From Akkermansiaceae bacterium (GTDB taxonomy: Bacteria > Verrucomicrobiota > Verrucomicrobiia > Verrucomicrobiales > Akkermansiaceae): a stretch of DNA of 55,014 bases. How positions within the stretch are numbered: position 1 is the first letter of the stretch; every line of letters starts with the position of its first letter. The stretch spans positions 1-55,014 of the forward strand of contig JANXMQ010000112.1 in the NCBI GenBank assembly GCA_025354565.1. Direction: 5' to 3'. The position numbers and the translations under genes were made by a program. Positions 17,991 to 26,263 of this stretch are shown one piece after another. The notes below the pieces were generated by a model. That model did not search any database, was not told where the DNA came from, and saw only the letters and a list, made by a program, of their open reading frames with translations.

Positions 17991-18792
17991 CAGTGTGTGT
18001 GTGCCCGTCATTCGGGAAGCGATGAATGAAGCCAGACGAGTTCCGACACGGCAGCCGGTTTTTGCGTTTGGAATGCACAAGGGCGGCTCGACCATGCTGG
18101 CGGATTTCTTCAATATTTACGCTAAACTTCTAAATCTCAGCGCTATATCAATCAGCGACACACTTTTTTACAAGGGCATCGGCGACGAGGCCTATCGCAA
18201 TGACGACAGAATCTGCGATCTTTTGGATGATAAATTTGTGTATTATGGATTCAGGTATATACCGGACTTCATGCTTGCAAACAAAGCCCGCTACCTCAAC
18301 AGAAAAGCGATCATGCTGGTCAGGGATCCTCGCGACTGCGTGGTTTCCGCCTATTACAGTTTTCTAAAATCACATCGGGTCGTATCCGAATCTGGCACAG
18401 ACGCGGCACTTTCCATTCAAAAGGAAAGAGACGAACACGCGCAATCATCAATCGATGATTATGCATTGTCCGAAACGATCCGCTTTGTTGAGGAGATGTG
18501 CGACTACGCCTATTTCATGCACGAAAACGCCAGGTTGTTCCGGTATGAAGACATCATATTCAACAAAAGGACGTTTTTCACCGAGGTTATAAACCACCTA
18601 GGCTTGCCTTTGGTAGAATCCGCATTCGAACAGGCTCTTAAACGGGTGGACGTGCTGCCTGACAAGGAGCAGGCCGACAAGCATATCCGCAGCGTCAAAC
18701 CCGGCAACCACTTGGAAAAGCTCTCGAAAGAAACTGTATCGGAGCTGAACCGCAAATTCTCCGATGTTCTCTCCCTGTTTGGCTATGCATAG
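17977..18792 (+). CDS. PAPS-dependent sulfotransferase
   Basis: The 271-residue product is a compact sulfotransferase. FAFGMHKGGSTMLADFF (about 29-45) is the PAPS 5'-phosphosulfate loop. IMLVRDPRDCVVSAYYSF (about 111-128) is the 3'-phosphate loop with the R-D-P-R-D signature. RLFRYEDIIF follows as in family members. Its last 40 residues (KHIRSVKPGNHLEKL, ending LFGYA) are closely paralleled in the sulfotransferase at 20692-21510, so the two are paralogues. The start lies inside the previous gene (14-nt overlap). The acceptor is probably a surface glycan, by context. Confidence 0.85.
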   Translation: MSVNNSVCVPVIREAMNEARRVPTRQPVFAFGMHKGGSTMLADFFNIYAKLLNLSAISISDTLFYKGIGDEAYRNDDRICDLLDDKFVYYGFRYIPDFMLANKARYLNRKAIMLVRDPRDCVVSAYYSFLKSHRVVSESGTDAALSIQKERDEHAQSSIDDYALSETIRFVEEMCDYAYFMHENARLFRYEDIIFNKRTFFTEVINHLGLPLVESAFEQALKRVDVLPDKEQADKHIRSVKPGNHLEKLSKETVSELNRKFSDVLSLFGYA

Positions 18793-18845
18793 CCCGCTCT
18801 CCACCGGGAATACCGACCGGCCGTAACGGCAGATTAACCGCCGCA

Positions 18846-19886
18846 ATGAAGTGTTACCTCCACATCGGTCCCGAGAAGTCCGCGACAACCACTCTTCAGG
18901 AGTTTTTCCACCTCAACAGGACTCGGTTACTTGAAAAAGGTTACCTTTTCACAGGCAGCGCCGGTGAAAAAAATAACCACAAATTGGCGGTCGCGGCGTA
19001 TGACCCGGGCCGACGGGACGAATTCTGGGCTTACGAGGGATTGGAAACCGCCGTCGATCTATTGAAATTCCAACGGCAGATCATGCGGAGCCTGAGTGAA
19101 GAGATCCGTGCGGCGGCGGTGGATAAGAGCGGTCTGAAAGTGATTTTTTCATCGGAGCACCTCCAGTCGCGACTCACGGAAATGAGCGAGTTATACCGGT
19201 TGAAACAGAATCTCGTGGACATCGGGATTAGCAGCTTTTCCATCATCATGTATCTGCGCAATCCTGCGGATATCGCGAACTCGCTATATTCCACGGCCGT
19301 CAGATGTGGCGGTGTCGCGATGGCTCCGCCTCCTCCAGATGATCCCTATTTCTCGAATGTCTGCGATCACCGACGCACCTTGGAAAGGTTCGGCACGGTT
19401 TTCGGCCATGACAGCCTGATCCCGAGGATTTTCGATCCCTCCCGTTTCATGCATGGCTCGATCATCGACGATTTCCTCGACGTCATCGGAGTTCCTCCCT
19501 CGGATTCATATCAAGTTCCCGCGAACGCGAACGAGAGCCTGTCCGCCTACGGCCTGCGCATCCTGAGGAGCCTCAACGTCCTGCTGCCAAAGATCAACGA
19601 CGGTCGGCATAATCCCATGCGGGGGGACCTCGACTCGTTTTTCGAAAAACACTTCAAGGACGGCAAATACCACATGTCGGCTGCTTTGTATGACGCCTAT
19701 GATGATCATTATTCCGAATCCAATGAATGGGTGCGAAGGATGTTCTTTCCGGAGATAGACAGGTTGTTTCCTGAGAAGACCTATCCCGGCGGCAGCGGCC
19801 AAGACATGTCTGAGGAGGAATCCGAAAAAATTGCAGCTTTGATCGCAGACATCTGGATGGCCGGGAATGGCGACGCGGCTCATTGA
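18846..19886 (+). CDS. Sulfotransferase-family protein
   Basis: The 346-residue protein opens with CYLHIGPEKSATTTLQEFF, a variant P-loop with K-S-A-T-T-T in place of R-S-G-T-T. This pattern is common in sulfotransferase-like proteins of exopolysaccharide clusters. IIMYLRNPADIANSLYS (about 133-149) is the second nucleotide-binding element, with R-N-P for R-D-P. VIFSSEHLQ fits the strand before it. It is 53 nt after the preceding sulfotransferase and shares little sequence with it outside these motifs. I infer sulfate transfer to a sugar of the same surface polymer. Confidence 0.78.
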   Translation: MKCYLHIGPEKSATTTLQEFFHLNRTRLLEKGYLFTGSAGEKNNHKLAVAAYDPGRRDEFWAYEGLETAVDLLKFQRQIMRSLSEEIRAAAVDKSGLKVIFSSEHLQSRLTEMSELYRLKQNLVDIGISSFSIIMYLRNPADIANSLYSTAVRCGGVAMAPPPPDDPYFSNVCDHRRTLERFGTVFGHDSLIPRIFDPSRFMHGSIIDDFLDVIGVPPSDSYQVPANANESLSAYGLRILRSLNVLLPKINDGRHNPMRGDLDSFFEKHFKDGKYHMSAALYDAYDDHYSESNEWVRRMFFPEIDRLFPEKTYPGGSGQDMSEEESEKIAALIADIWMAGNGDAAH

Positions 19887-20213
19887 TGCGGCAGTTGTTT
19901 CCGAAATCCCCCCTCGACGACGGGCGCACCTCCTATGGACACACCTTGGTTCTCAAATATTACGGACTCCGCCCAGCGGGCACTCAAAAAAACCGTCGCC
20001 GACTTCAGCCAAAAGGATTCTGTAGAACAAGTTTGACACGCGGTTTTCCATCCCGCATTTTTTGGCCGACAAAACTTGCGTGATAAAAATGCACTCAAAA
20101 TCAAGAATGCGTGAAACACCTCGTCTCTCCAAAATTTCCGGAACGATTAGTACACACAACAGAATCATGCCAATCATAATCAGAAGCAATAACAAATAAC
20201 ACCAATTAATATC
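19887..20213. other. AT-rich gap with short possible remnants
   Basis: A 33-codon frame (19935-20036) and a 30-codon frame (about 20108-20200) lie here on the plus strand. Neither has a ribosome-binding site or a recognisable product, and both may be leftovers of lost genes. Base composition is more AT-rich than the flanks. Confidence 0.4.
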
Positions 20214-20486
20214 ATGAGTGACGGTCCTAATGACAAACTGACTGCTGAGAAACTGGCTAAAAAACAAGCTAGGATAGATGCTAGGAAAGAAGCGACTAAA
20301 GAAGCGACTAAAGTAGCTCGAAAAGCAGCAAGGAAAGAATCAAATAAAGTAGCTAGAAAAGAAGAAAATAAAGTAGCTATGAAAGTCGCCAGAAAAGAGG
20401 TCAGAATAGCTACAAAAGCGAATCTAGCGGGCGAAGAAAAAGCAGCAAGGATCGCGGCTAGGAAAGCCAAGAAGGAAGCTCCCTAA
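20214..20486 (+). CDS. Small Lys/Ala/Arg-rich basic protein
   Basis: The 90-residue product is almost entirely Lys, Ala, Arg, Glu and Val in short repeats (KEATKEATKVARKAARKE, then KVARKEENKVAMKVARKE). It is predicted to form one highly charged helix with a strong net positive charge. Such tails occur in H1-like DNA-binding proteins and can also bind anionic polymers. No folded domain, signal peptide or ribosome-binding site is visible. Its place between sulfotransferase genes raises the possibility of binding a sulfated glycan, which is speculation. The opposite strand gives a hydrophobic shadow of the same repeats. Whether it is expressed is uncertain. Confidence 0.4.
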   Translation: MSDGPNDKLTAEKLAKKQARIDARKEATKEATKVARKAARKESNKVARKEENKVAMKVARKEVRIATKANLAGEEKAARIAARKAKKEAP

Positions 20487-20691
20487 ACGACTGGGAATAA
20501 AAAAGACCGGTGAAGGCAATGCCGGTTAACGGACGAAGCCGCTTGAAAAGAATCGCAAGTTCGGGGCGAGTCGAAGACAACTGCCAAAATGATTTTTGAC
20601 AAAACAGCCCGGAAAGCCTACGTTTCACGTCAAGTGGATTCAGTATTACAAACTCCCTATTCCGTCAAAAGCAAACTCCTATAGTTATACT

Positions 20692-21510
20692 ATGGCTAAT
20701 ACTTCTATACAATTCGATGTTAACGGCGTCTCGCTCGAGCTGCGCTTACCCGAAAAGACCAATGATACCCTGGCCAGCGCGTTTCTGGTCGGCCTGCCCA
20801 AGGCGGGCAGCACCTTGCTCAACCGGATCATGCGACGGCTGTGCATCAGGGCCGGGCTCAGCCCGTTCTCGCTTAACAACGAAATGCGAAACATGGGGGT
20901 GTCCGCCAATACGTATCCGGCCAATATCGCCGAGCTCTACGATCCCACTGGCTATCTCTATATGGGCTTCCGCGGCCTGTCCGTGTACCACACATTACCC
21001 GCCTTTGCCAGTGGCCACATTGTGTATCTGATCCGCGATCCACGCGACATGGTGGTATCGGCGTATTTCTCCGAAGGCTTCAGTCACCGCCCGCCCGGCA
21101 CCACGGTCGGTAGCGGCATGGCCGATGAATTCGAAGCTCGACGGCAAGAGGTCGTTCAGACCCCGATCGACGCCTATGTACTCAACACCGCCCGTGCAGT
21201 ACTTCGTAATTTCGAACTCACACGTACACAGCTTGCTACGCTCGATCACCGGATGTGGCGCTACGAGGACGTTATCTTCGAGAAGCAGCGTTGGGTCCGC
21301 GAGATGGTCGATTATTTGGGACTGAAAATCCGGGACGCCGTCATCACCCGCGTGGTCCAAAATAACGACGTAACACCCACGACTGAGAATAAGGACAAAC
21401 ATATTCGACGCGTCACTCCCGGCGATCACAAGGACAAGCTGAAGCCTGAGACGATCGAACAACTCGATTTTCTGTTTGCCGAGGTGCTGTCGGCCTACGG
21501 CTACGCCTAA
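20692..21510 (+). CDS. PAPS-dependent sulfotransferase (paralogue of 17977-18792)
   Basis: From ATG 20692 the product has 272 residues. AFLVGLPKAGSTLLNRIM (about 28-45) is the P-loop and VYLIRDPRDMVVSAYFSE (about 109-126) the 3'-phosphate loop. MWRYEDVIFEKQRWV and KDKHIRRVTPGDHKDKL near the end match the other short sulfotransferase in this island almost block for block. An in-frame TTG at 20596 would add 32 residues without family resemblance, so I prefer the ATG. No clear ribosome-binding site is seen. It closes the glycan island and is convergent with ftsW. GC content is higher than in the sister gene, which suggests separate histories. Confidence 0.85.
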   Translation: MANTSIQFDVNGVSLELRLPEKTNDTLASAFLVGLPKAGSTLLNRIMRRLCIRAGLSPFSLNNEMRNMGVSANTYPANIAELYDPTGYLYMGFRGLSVYHTLPAFASGHIVYLIRDPRDMVVSAYFSEGFSHRPPGTTVGSGMADEFEARRQEVVQTPIDAYVLNTARAVLRNFELTRTQLATLDHRMWRYEDVIFEKQRWVREMVDYLGLKIRDAVITRVVQNNDVTPTTENKDKHIRRVTPGDHKDKLKPETIEQLDFLFAEVLSAYGYA

Positions 21511-21615
21511 GTTTCCAAGACACGTCAATTTGATGGACTTGTCATTTGCCGAGATTGCTCTTGGGCAGGATGGGTCGTCGGAGGGCGAGTTTGCTTTCGC
21601 GCGGGCAACTTTCGA

Positions 21616-21660
21616 TGTGATCAATGGCCTCAGGCATTGAGGAGTCCGTCATTGATCACA
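21616..21660. terminator. Long inverted repeat between convergent genes
   Basis: TGTGATCAATG (21616-21626) and its exact complement (21650-21660) form an 11-bp stem. Nested inside is a second stem, CCTCA/TGAGG. The right arm overlaps the ftsW stop codon. The position between two convergent genes suggests a bidirectional terminator, although there is no clear T-run. Confidence 0.45.
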
Positions 21661-22801
21661 ATCTCACGGCCAGCCGGGTTTGTTTCGTCAACGGAAACTC
21701 TTCAATACACCGTGCATGGGAACGGCGGTGGATGCCCACCAACATGCCTACCGCCGCCAGGCTGAAAACCAGACTGGTGCCGCCGTAGCTCACGAATGGC
21801 AGCGGCAGACCATCGTTCGGCAGCATTGCGGTGGTCACGGCGATGTTTTGGATGGCCGGGACCACGATCACGCAGGTCAGACCAAGCGCGATACAGCGAT
21901 TGAAAACATTGTTCGCCTGGAGCGCGATGCCACAACCGCCGACTGCGATCAGCACATAACAGATAACCACGCCCAAGGTGAACGGCAGACCCAGTTCCTC
22001 GCCGACGACCGGGAAGATAAAGTCGATGTGGGCGAAGGTCAGCGTGCCAAATTTTTCCACGCCATTACCCAGGCCTACGCCCCACGGGCCACCATTGCCG
22101 AGCGCGAGCAAGGACCGCCATTGCTGCATGCCCTTGCCAAGCTGGTTGATCGGATTTTCCAAATCCAGCCAAGCATCGATCCGGCTGCGACGGACGACAT
22201 CGTGCATCACATACCAGACCGTTCCGCTCGCACCTAACAGCGCAGTCGGCACGATATAGATTAGCCGAGTGCCAATGCAAAACATCAGCGCGCCTACCAT
22301 CACCGCGAGCGACAGTGCAGTGCCCACGTCCGTCTCCACGGCGATGAGCAACATCGGAATTCCAGCGATGGCTCCGGGCATCACGAAGCCGCGCCAGAAA
22401 GTTTTCACCTCAGTCTGCCAACGAGCGAACCAAGCGGAGAGCGCGAGTACGATAACAATCTTCGCGGCTTCAGACGGCTGGAATCCTCCCATCAACGGCA
22501 TTTTGATCCAGCGTTTCGAGCCATATTGCGGGTCCGCGATGCCCGGCACGAAACACAACAATAACATAACACAGGCGACTAACAGGAACCATGGAGCAAG
22601 TTTCCGTAACCACTCCATCGGAAATCGTGAGGCCACTCCCGCCGCTACCAGTCCGACCCCCACCATGATCGCTTGGCGCGTCATGAAATGATAGGGACCG
22701 AAGCCTTTCACCCAAGCTCCCGTGCTGGTTAGCATAATCAGACCGAGCGCGACCAGAGCCGCAACCGCAGTGCATAGGATGATGGAACAGTGGCGGGTCA
22801 T
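21656..22801 (-). CDS. ftsW: Peptidoglycan glycosyltransferase FtsW
   Basis: FtsW is the SEDS-family polymerase that extends septal glycan strands from lipid II, working with the FtsI transpeptidase. The 381-residue protein has about ten membrane segments. SKRWIKMPLMGGFQPSEAAKI matches the conserved loop before the active site, and ETDVGTA, FVSYGGTSL and the GLGNG stretch are all SEDS signatures. The aspartate expected to be catalytic is in the loop near WLDLENP. It is the last gene of the minus-strand cluster here, 13 nt after the LysM gene. The usual followers murG, murC and ftsQ are absent from the downstream side. Confidence 0.93.
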   Translation of the reverse strand: MTRHCSIILCTAVAALVALGLIMLTSTGAWVKGFGPYHFMTRQAIMVGVGLVAAGVASRFPMEWLRKLAPWFLLVACVMLLLCFVPGIADPQYGSKRWIKMPLMGGFQPSEAAKIVIVLALSAWFARWQTEVKTFWRGFVMPGAIAGIPMLLIAVETDVGTALSLAVMVGALMFCIGTRLIYIVPTALLGASGTVWYVMHDVVRRSRIDAWLDLENPINQLGKGMQQWRSLLALGNGGPWGVGLGNGVEKFGTLTFAHIDFIFPVVGEELGLPFTLGVVICYVLIAVGGCGIALQANNVFNRCIALGLTCVIVVPAIQNIAVTTAMLPNDGLPLPFVSYGGTSLVFSLAAVGMLVGIHRRSHARCIEEFPLTKQTRLAVRL

Positions 22802-22814
22802 TGGAGTGAGGAAA

Positions 22815-23729
22815 TCAGTGGGGAATCGTCAGGCTCATGCCGGTTTTGAGTTTGCTTGCATCGGTGATGCCGTTGGCCTTCATAAGCGCTTCCTGGCTGA
22901 CTTTGTAACGGTTGGCAACCCGCCAGATGCTATCGCCATTTTGCGTGACGTAGGACTTGCCGGAAGAACTGGCAGCGGCTTTCGGCGGAGTGTTGACCGC
23001 TTTCACAGGGGAACTGATGGTTTTCGCCGTTGCATTGGCCGATTTGGTTAGGTTTCCGGTAGTTTTCAATGGGGCGACGGTCGCCTTTGGAGCATGGGAA
23101 GGTTCGGTAGCATGGGCGATGTTAGGATGAACCACCCGGGCGCGGGGGGCCTCACTTTCATCGACCGGCACGGCTTCCACCAAGCTGCCCGCAGTGTCAG
23201 ACGGCGCGAGTTCCCGGATCGCTGTGACTTCGGGTGACTCGACGGCGACGATGCGCTTCGGCGGAATTTTCAGCAACAGACCCGGCACAATATCGACATG
23301 CTTGTTGATGAGGCGGAGGTCCGTTTCCTGAACCCCCGTTGCCACGGCAATGCGGCTGTAGTTATCACCCTGCCTGACAATGTAGGGTTTTTCACCCGTC
23401 TCCATCCGTGGCAGATCCAAGCGGGCAGGAACGCTCGCCACAGTAGCCGCTGTGGCATCCGGCTTTCCGGACTTTGCCGTTTTAGATTGATCCGGTGTGC
23501 GCCCGTCGAGGAATTTCTGGTGTACGAAAATCAGGCCAATCGCCACGATATGGATCAGGAAAATGATCGTTAGAGCGCGGGAGATTTTCGAGCTCCCGTC
23601 CTCCATTTCCATCTCTGGATTCGCGGTCGCGGCGACGCGTTGTTTGCGGTTGCCAGTGACGGCGAATAGACGTTTAAAAATCCCTTTCTGCACGGGACGG
23701 CGTTTGACGGGTAGGGTGTGGAGTTTCAT
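22815..23729 (-). CDS. Membrane-anchored double-LysM protein of the dcw cluster
   Basis: From ATG 23729 the product has 304 residues. A basic cytoplasmic tail is followed by one membrane segment (TIIFLIHIVAIGLIFVH). LysM domain 1 (about residues 115-160: KPYIVRQGDNYSRIAVATGV) and LysM domain 2 at the C-terminus (KSYVTQNGDSIWRVANRYKV) are joined by an Ala/Thr/Pro-rich linker. LysM domains bind the GlcNAc of peptidoglycan, so I infer a cell-wall-binding bitopic protein that may link FtsW activity to existing wall. A longer in-frame start at 23876 would lie inside murD; the ATG 7 nt after the murD stop fits the operon better. Confidence 0.82.
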   Translation of the reverse strand: MKLHTLPVKRRPVQKGIFKRLFAVTGNRKQRVAATANPEMEMEDGSSKISRALTIIFLIHIVAIGLIFVHQKFLDGRTPDQSKTAKSGKPDATAATVASVPARLDLPRMETGEKPYIVRQGDNYSRIAVATGVQETDLRLINKHVDIVPGLLLKIPPKRIVAVESPEVTAIRELAPSDTAGSLVEAVPVDESEAPRARVVHPNIAHATEPSHAPKATVAPLKTTGNLTKSANATAKTISSPVKAVNTPPKAAASSSGKSYVTQNGDSIWRVANRYKVSQEALMKANGITDASKLKTGMSLTIPH

Positions 23730-23736
23730 GGCAATT

Positions 23737-25047
23737 TTATCGGAGTTGATGGACGAGATCTCTGAAAGTATTTCCGCGCTGTTCGTAGCCGGAGAATTGA
23801 TCGAAGGAAGAGGTTCCGGGTGAGAGCAGGACCGTGGACCCGCGCGGTGCGAGGCTGCGCGCAGTGACGACGGCATCCGCTAGAGTCGAAACGGCCTCAG
23901 AGCTAACAGCCGTGGAAAACAGCGCGGCGAGGGGTCGAGCGATTTGGCCGAAGGTAACTACTGCGAGGGCTTTTTTTACGAGAAGTGGAATCACCGGAGC
24001 ATAGTCCAAGCCCTTTTCCTTGCCACCCGCAATGAGCACCACCGGGCGGGTTTGCGAACGCAGGGCGCTTTCTAACGCATGGAGATTCGTCGCCTTTGAA
24101 TCATTCAAATATTCCACGCCATCCAATGTGCGGATGAGTTCGCAGCGGTGCGGCGGCGGGGCATAACCCTGGAGTGCTTCACGCATGATCGGGGCGGAAA
24201 TTCCGAGCGCTTGGCAAGCCGCCAGTGCGGCCATCGTATTCTCCGCGTTGTGTAAACCGCGCAGGCTGGTATCACGATCCATTTCGAGCCAAGTGCTGCC
24301 ACCGTGTTCGATAGTCTGGCCCTCGGAATGCCAGTCCGCCGTGCAGTCGGTTGTGGAAAATGTCACCACCTTCGCCGCCAATGCAGGGAGATTCTCTCCG
24401 GTCCTAACAACCACCGTGTCCTCTGCCGTCTGATTTTCAAAAATCCGTAACTTGGCGGCGCGATAGGCTTCCACCGTCGGATAACGGTCCATGTGATCCG
24501 GTGCGAAATTGAGCCAGATTGCGACTACCGGATGCAGCGTGCGGATGGTTTCTAACTGGAATGAACTCAACTCCAACGCGACCACTGGCGGCGGATTTTC
24601 CTGTAGCAGGACTTCCGCAAAGGGCGTGCCGTAATTGCCACAGGCCGTGCCACCGAGAGCTGCATGCGCTAAGATCCGGGCGACCAACTCGGTGGTCGTC
24701 GTCTTGCCGTTCGTGCCGGTAATACCGATAATTTTCCCTTGATAGAAGCGAGTCGCCAATTCCACCTCACCGATCACCTCACCCGTGTGGGTGGCAAATG
24801 CCGCGACGTAAGGGCCGTAGGCATCGATGCCCGGACTCACCACCAGCAAATCCGAAACCAGTTCGCGGCCCTCTGCCGCGGTCGCCTGCGGATGGATTTC
24901 CACGCTCTCCGGCATGCCATCGAAGACCTCCGCGTCGGCACCATCCCAAGCGGAAACCGTGGCCCCTTCACGCAAGGCCAAAGCTGCCGCCGCGCGGCCA
25001 CTGCGGCCCGCGCCAAGGATGGCGACATGTTTTCCTGCGAGTTGCAT
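23737..25047 (-). CDS. murD: UDP-N-acetylmuramoylalanine--D-glutamate ligase MurD
   Basis: MurD adds D-Glu to UDP-MurNAc-L-Ala in the cytoplasm. The 436-residue protein has the N-terminal Rossmann part (VAILGAGRSGRAAA), the ATP loop GITGTNGKTTTTEL (about residues 108-121), the ALELSSFQLE block, NFAPDHMDR, and the C-terminal LNDSKATNLHALESAL and LIAGGKEKGLDY motifs that are diagnostic for MurD within the Mur ligases. It sits 7 nt after mraY and 7 nt before the LysM gene. Confidence 0.96.
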   Translation of the reverse strand: MQLAGKHVAILGAGRSGRAAAALALREGATVSAWDGADAEVFDGMPESVEIHPQATAAEGRELVSDLLVVSPGIDAYGPYVAAFATHTGEVIGEVELATRFYQGKIIGITGTNGKTTTTELVARILAHAALGGTACGNYGTPFAEVLLQENPPPVVALELSSFQLETIRTLHPVVAIWLNFAPDHMDRYPTVEAYRAAKLRIFENQTAEDTVVVRTGENLPALAAKVVTFSTTDCTADWHSEGQTIEHGGSTWLEMDRDTSLRGLHNAENTMAALAACQALGISAPIMREALQGYAPPPHRCELIRTLDGVEYLNDSKATNLHALESALRSQTRPVVLIAGGKEKGLDYAPVIPLLVKKALAVVTFGQIARPLAALFSTAVSSEAVSTLADAVVTARSLAPRGSTVLLSPGTSSFDQFSGYEQRGNTFRDLVHQLR

Positions 25048-25054
25048 GGTTCAG

Positions 25055-26263
25055 TTAGGCGATTTTAAGGAGTGCGAGGCCGAAGAGGGCCAGCATGATG
25101 GAAATGATCCAGAAGCGGATGATGACCTGATTCTCATGCCAACCTAACAGCTCGAAATGATGATGAATTGGCGACATTTTAAAAATCCGCTTTTTGCGCA
25201 TTTTGAAGCTGCCGACTTGAAGGATGACTGACATCGCCTCCATGACGAAAACTCCGCCGATGATGATGAGCAGAAGTTCCTGTTTCACACAAACCGCCGC
25301 CGTGCCGAGCGCGCCACCGATCGCGAGCGAGCCGGTGTCGCCCATGAACACCTTAGCAGGATGGCAGTTGAACCACAGGAAACCAAAACTCGCGCCGACA
25401 AGCGCCATGAGGAAAACCGCCAGTTCGCCGATGTAGCGGTTATGGGGAATCACCAGATACTCCGTCGCCATGTAAAAGTGGCCGGCCAGATAGGCGATAA
25501 AGGCGTAGGACAGCGCGACGCTGATCGTGGTGCCGGTTGCGAGGCCGTCAAGACCGTCGGTTAGATTAACTGCATTTGAGCAACCGACGATGACGAGGGC
25601 GAAAAACGGGATGATCATCCAGCCGAGATCAATGATTGATTCCTTCGGTGCGCTGGCCAGAGGGAAGCAGATCTCGCCGATACCGATGGGATTTTGTCCG
25701 AGCCGGTAACCTGCCAGACCATCCGCGATCTGCTGGGGAGTGGCTCCGAAACCGGAGATTTCCTTTTTGAAATAGAGAAAACTCGCTGCGACCAACCCGA
25801 TGACCAATTGCCAGCCGAGCTTCTTCCGACTGCTGATGCCATCGGACTTTTTTTCCTTCACTTTCTTATAGTCGTCGCAAAATCCTAACAATCCGCAAGC
25901 CGCCATGGTGCAAGCGCAGACGGCGATAAAGGGATTCAGCGGACGGGCGAAAACCAGCGTTGAAACCAGCACCGAGCCGATGATGAGCACACCACCCATC
26001 GTTGGCGTGCCGATTTTTCCGCCATGCAATTCTGCCAGTTTATGCACTTCCGCAGCAGTGCGGATCGGCTGTCCGACCTTGAGCGAAATCAACTGGCGGA
26101 TCACGCGTGGGCCAAAAATCACCGAGAGGATGAAGGACAGCAACCCCGCGCTGGCCGCCCGGAATGTGATGTATTGGAACAGATTGAGAAAGTGGCAAGT
26201 CTTCGCCCAATCGGCTCCATGCTCGAAGGCGTTCGACCAGTAATCGTAAAGTGCGGGAAGCAT
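25055..26263 (-). CDS. mraY: Phospho-N-acetylmuramoyl-pentapeptide transferase MraY
   Basis: MraY joins UDP-MurNAc-pentapeptide to undecaprenyl phosphate, giving lipid I. The 402-residue protein has about ten membrane segments and the family blocks KIGTPTMGGVL, LLGFCDDYKKV (with the D-D pair), NAVNLTDGLDGLATG and the PIHHHFELLGW triple-histidine loop. It ends in a hydrophobic helix, as in other MraY proteins. The start ATG shares one base with the murF stop codon (TAATG), which indicates coupled translation. The N-terminal 30 residues (YDYWSNAFEHGADWAK) are slightly longer than in E. coli. Confidence 0.96.
   Translation of the reverse strand: MLPALYDYWSNAFEHGADWAKTCHFLNLFQYITFRAASAGLLSFILSVIFGPRVIRQLISLKVGQPIRTAAEVHKLAELHGGKIGTPTMGGVLIIGSVLVSTLVFARPLNPFIAVCACTMAACGLLGFCDDYKKVKEKKSDGISSRKKLGWQLVIGLVAASFLYFKKEISGFGATPQQIADGLAGYRLGQNPIGIGEICFPLASAPKESIIDLGWMIIPFFALVIVGCSNAVNLTDGLDGLATGTTISVALSYAFIAYLAGHFYMATEYLVIPHNRYIGELAVFLMALVGASFGFLWFNCHPAKVFMGDTGSLAIGGALGTAAVCVKQELLLIIIGGVFVMEAMSVILQVGSFKMRKKRIFKMSPIHHHFELLGWHENQVIIRFWIISIMLALFGLALLKIA

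Noticed and set aside
19935-20036. 33-codon plus-strand frame after the sulfotransferase
   Set aside because: There is no ribosome-binding site and no recognisable product; it is kept only as a possible remnant.
20180-20470. Hydrophobic minus-strand frame opposite the basic peptide
   Set aside because: Its Leu/Ala/Phe/Ser composition is the mirror of the Lys/Ala/Arg codons, and it has no gene context.
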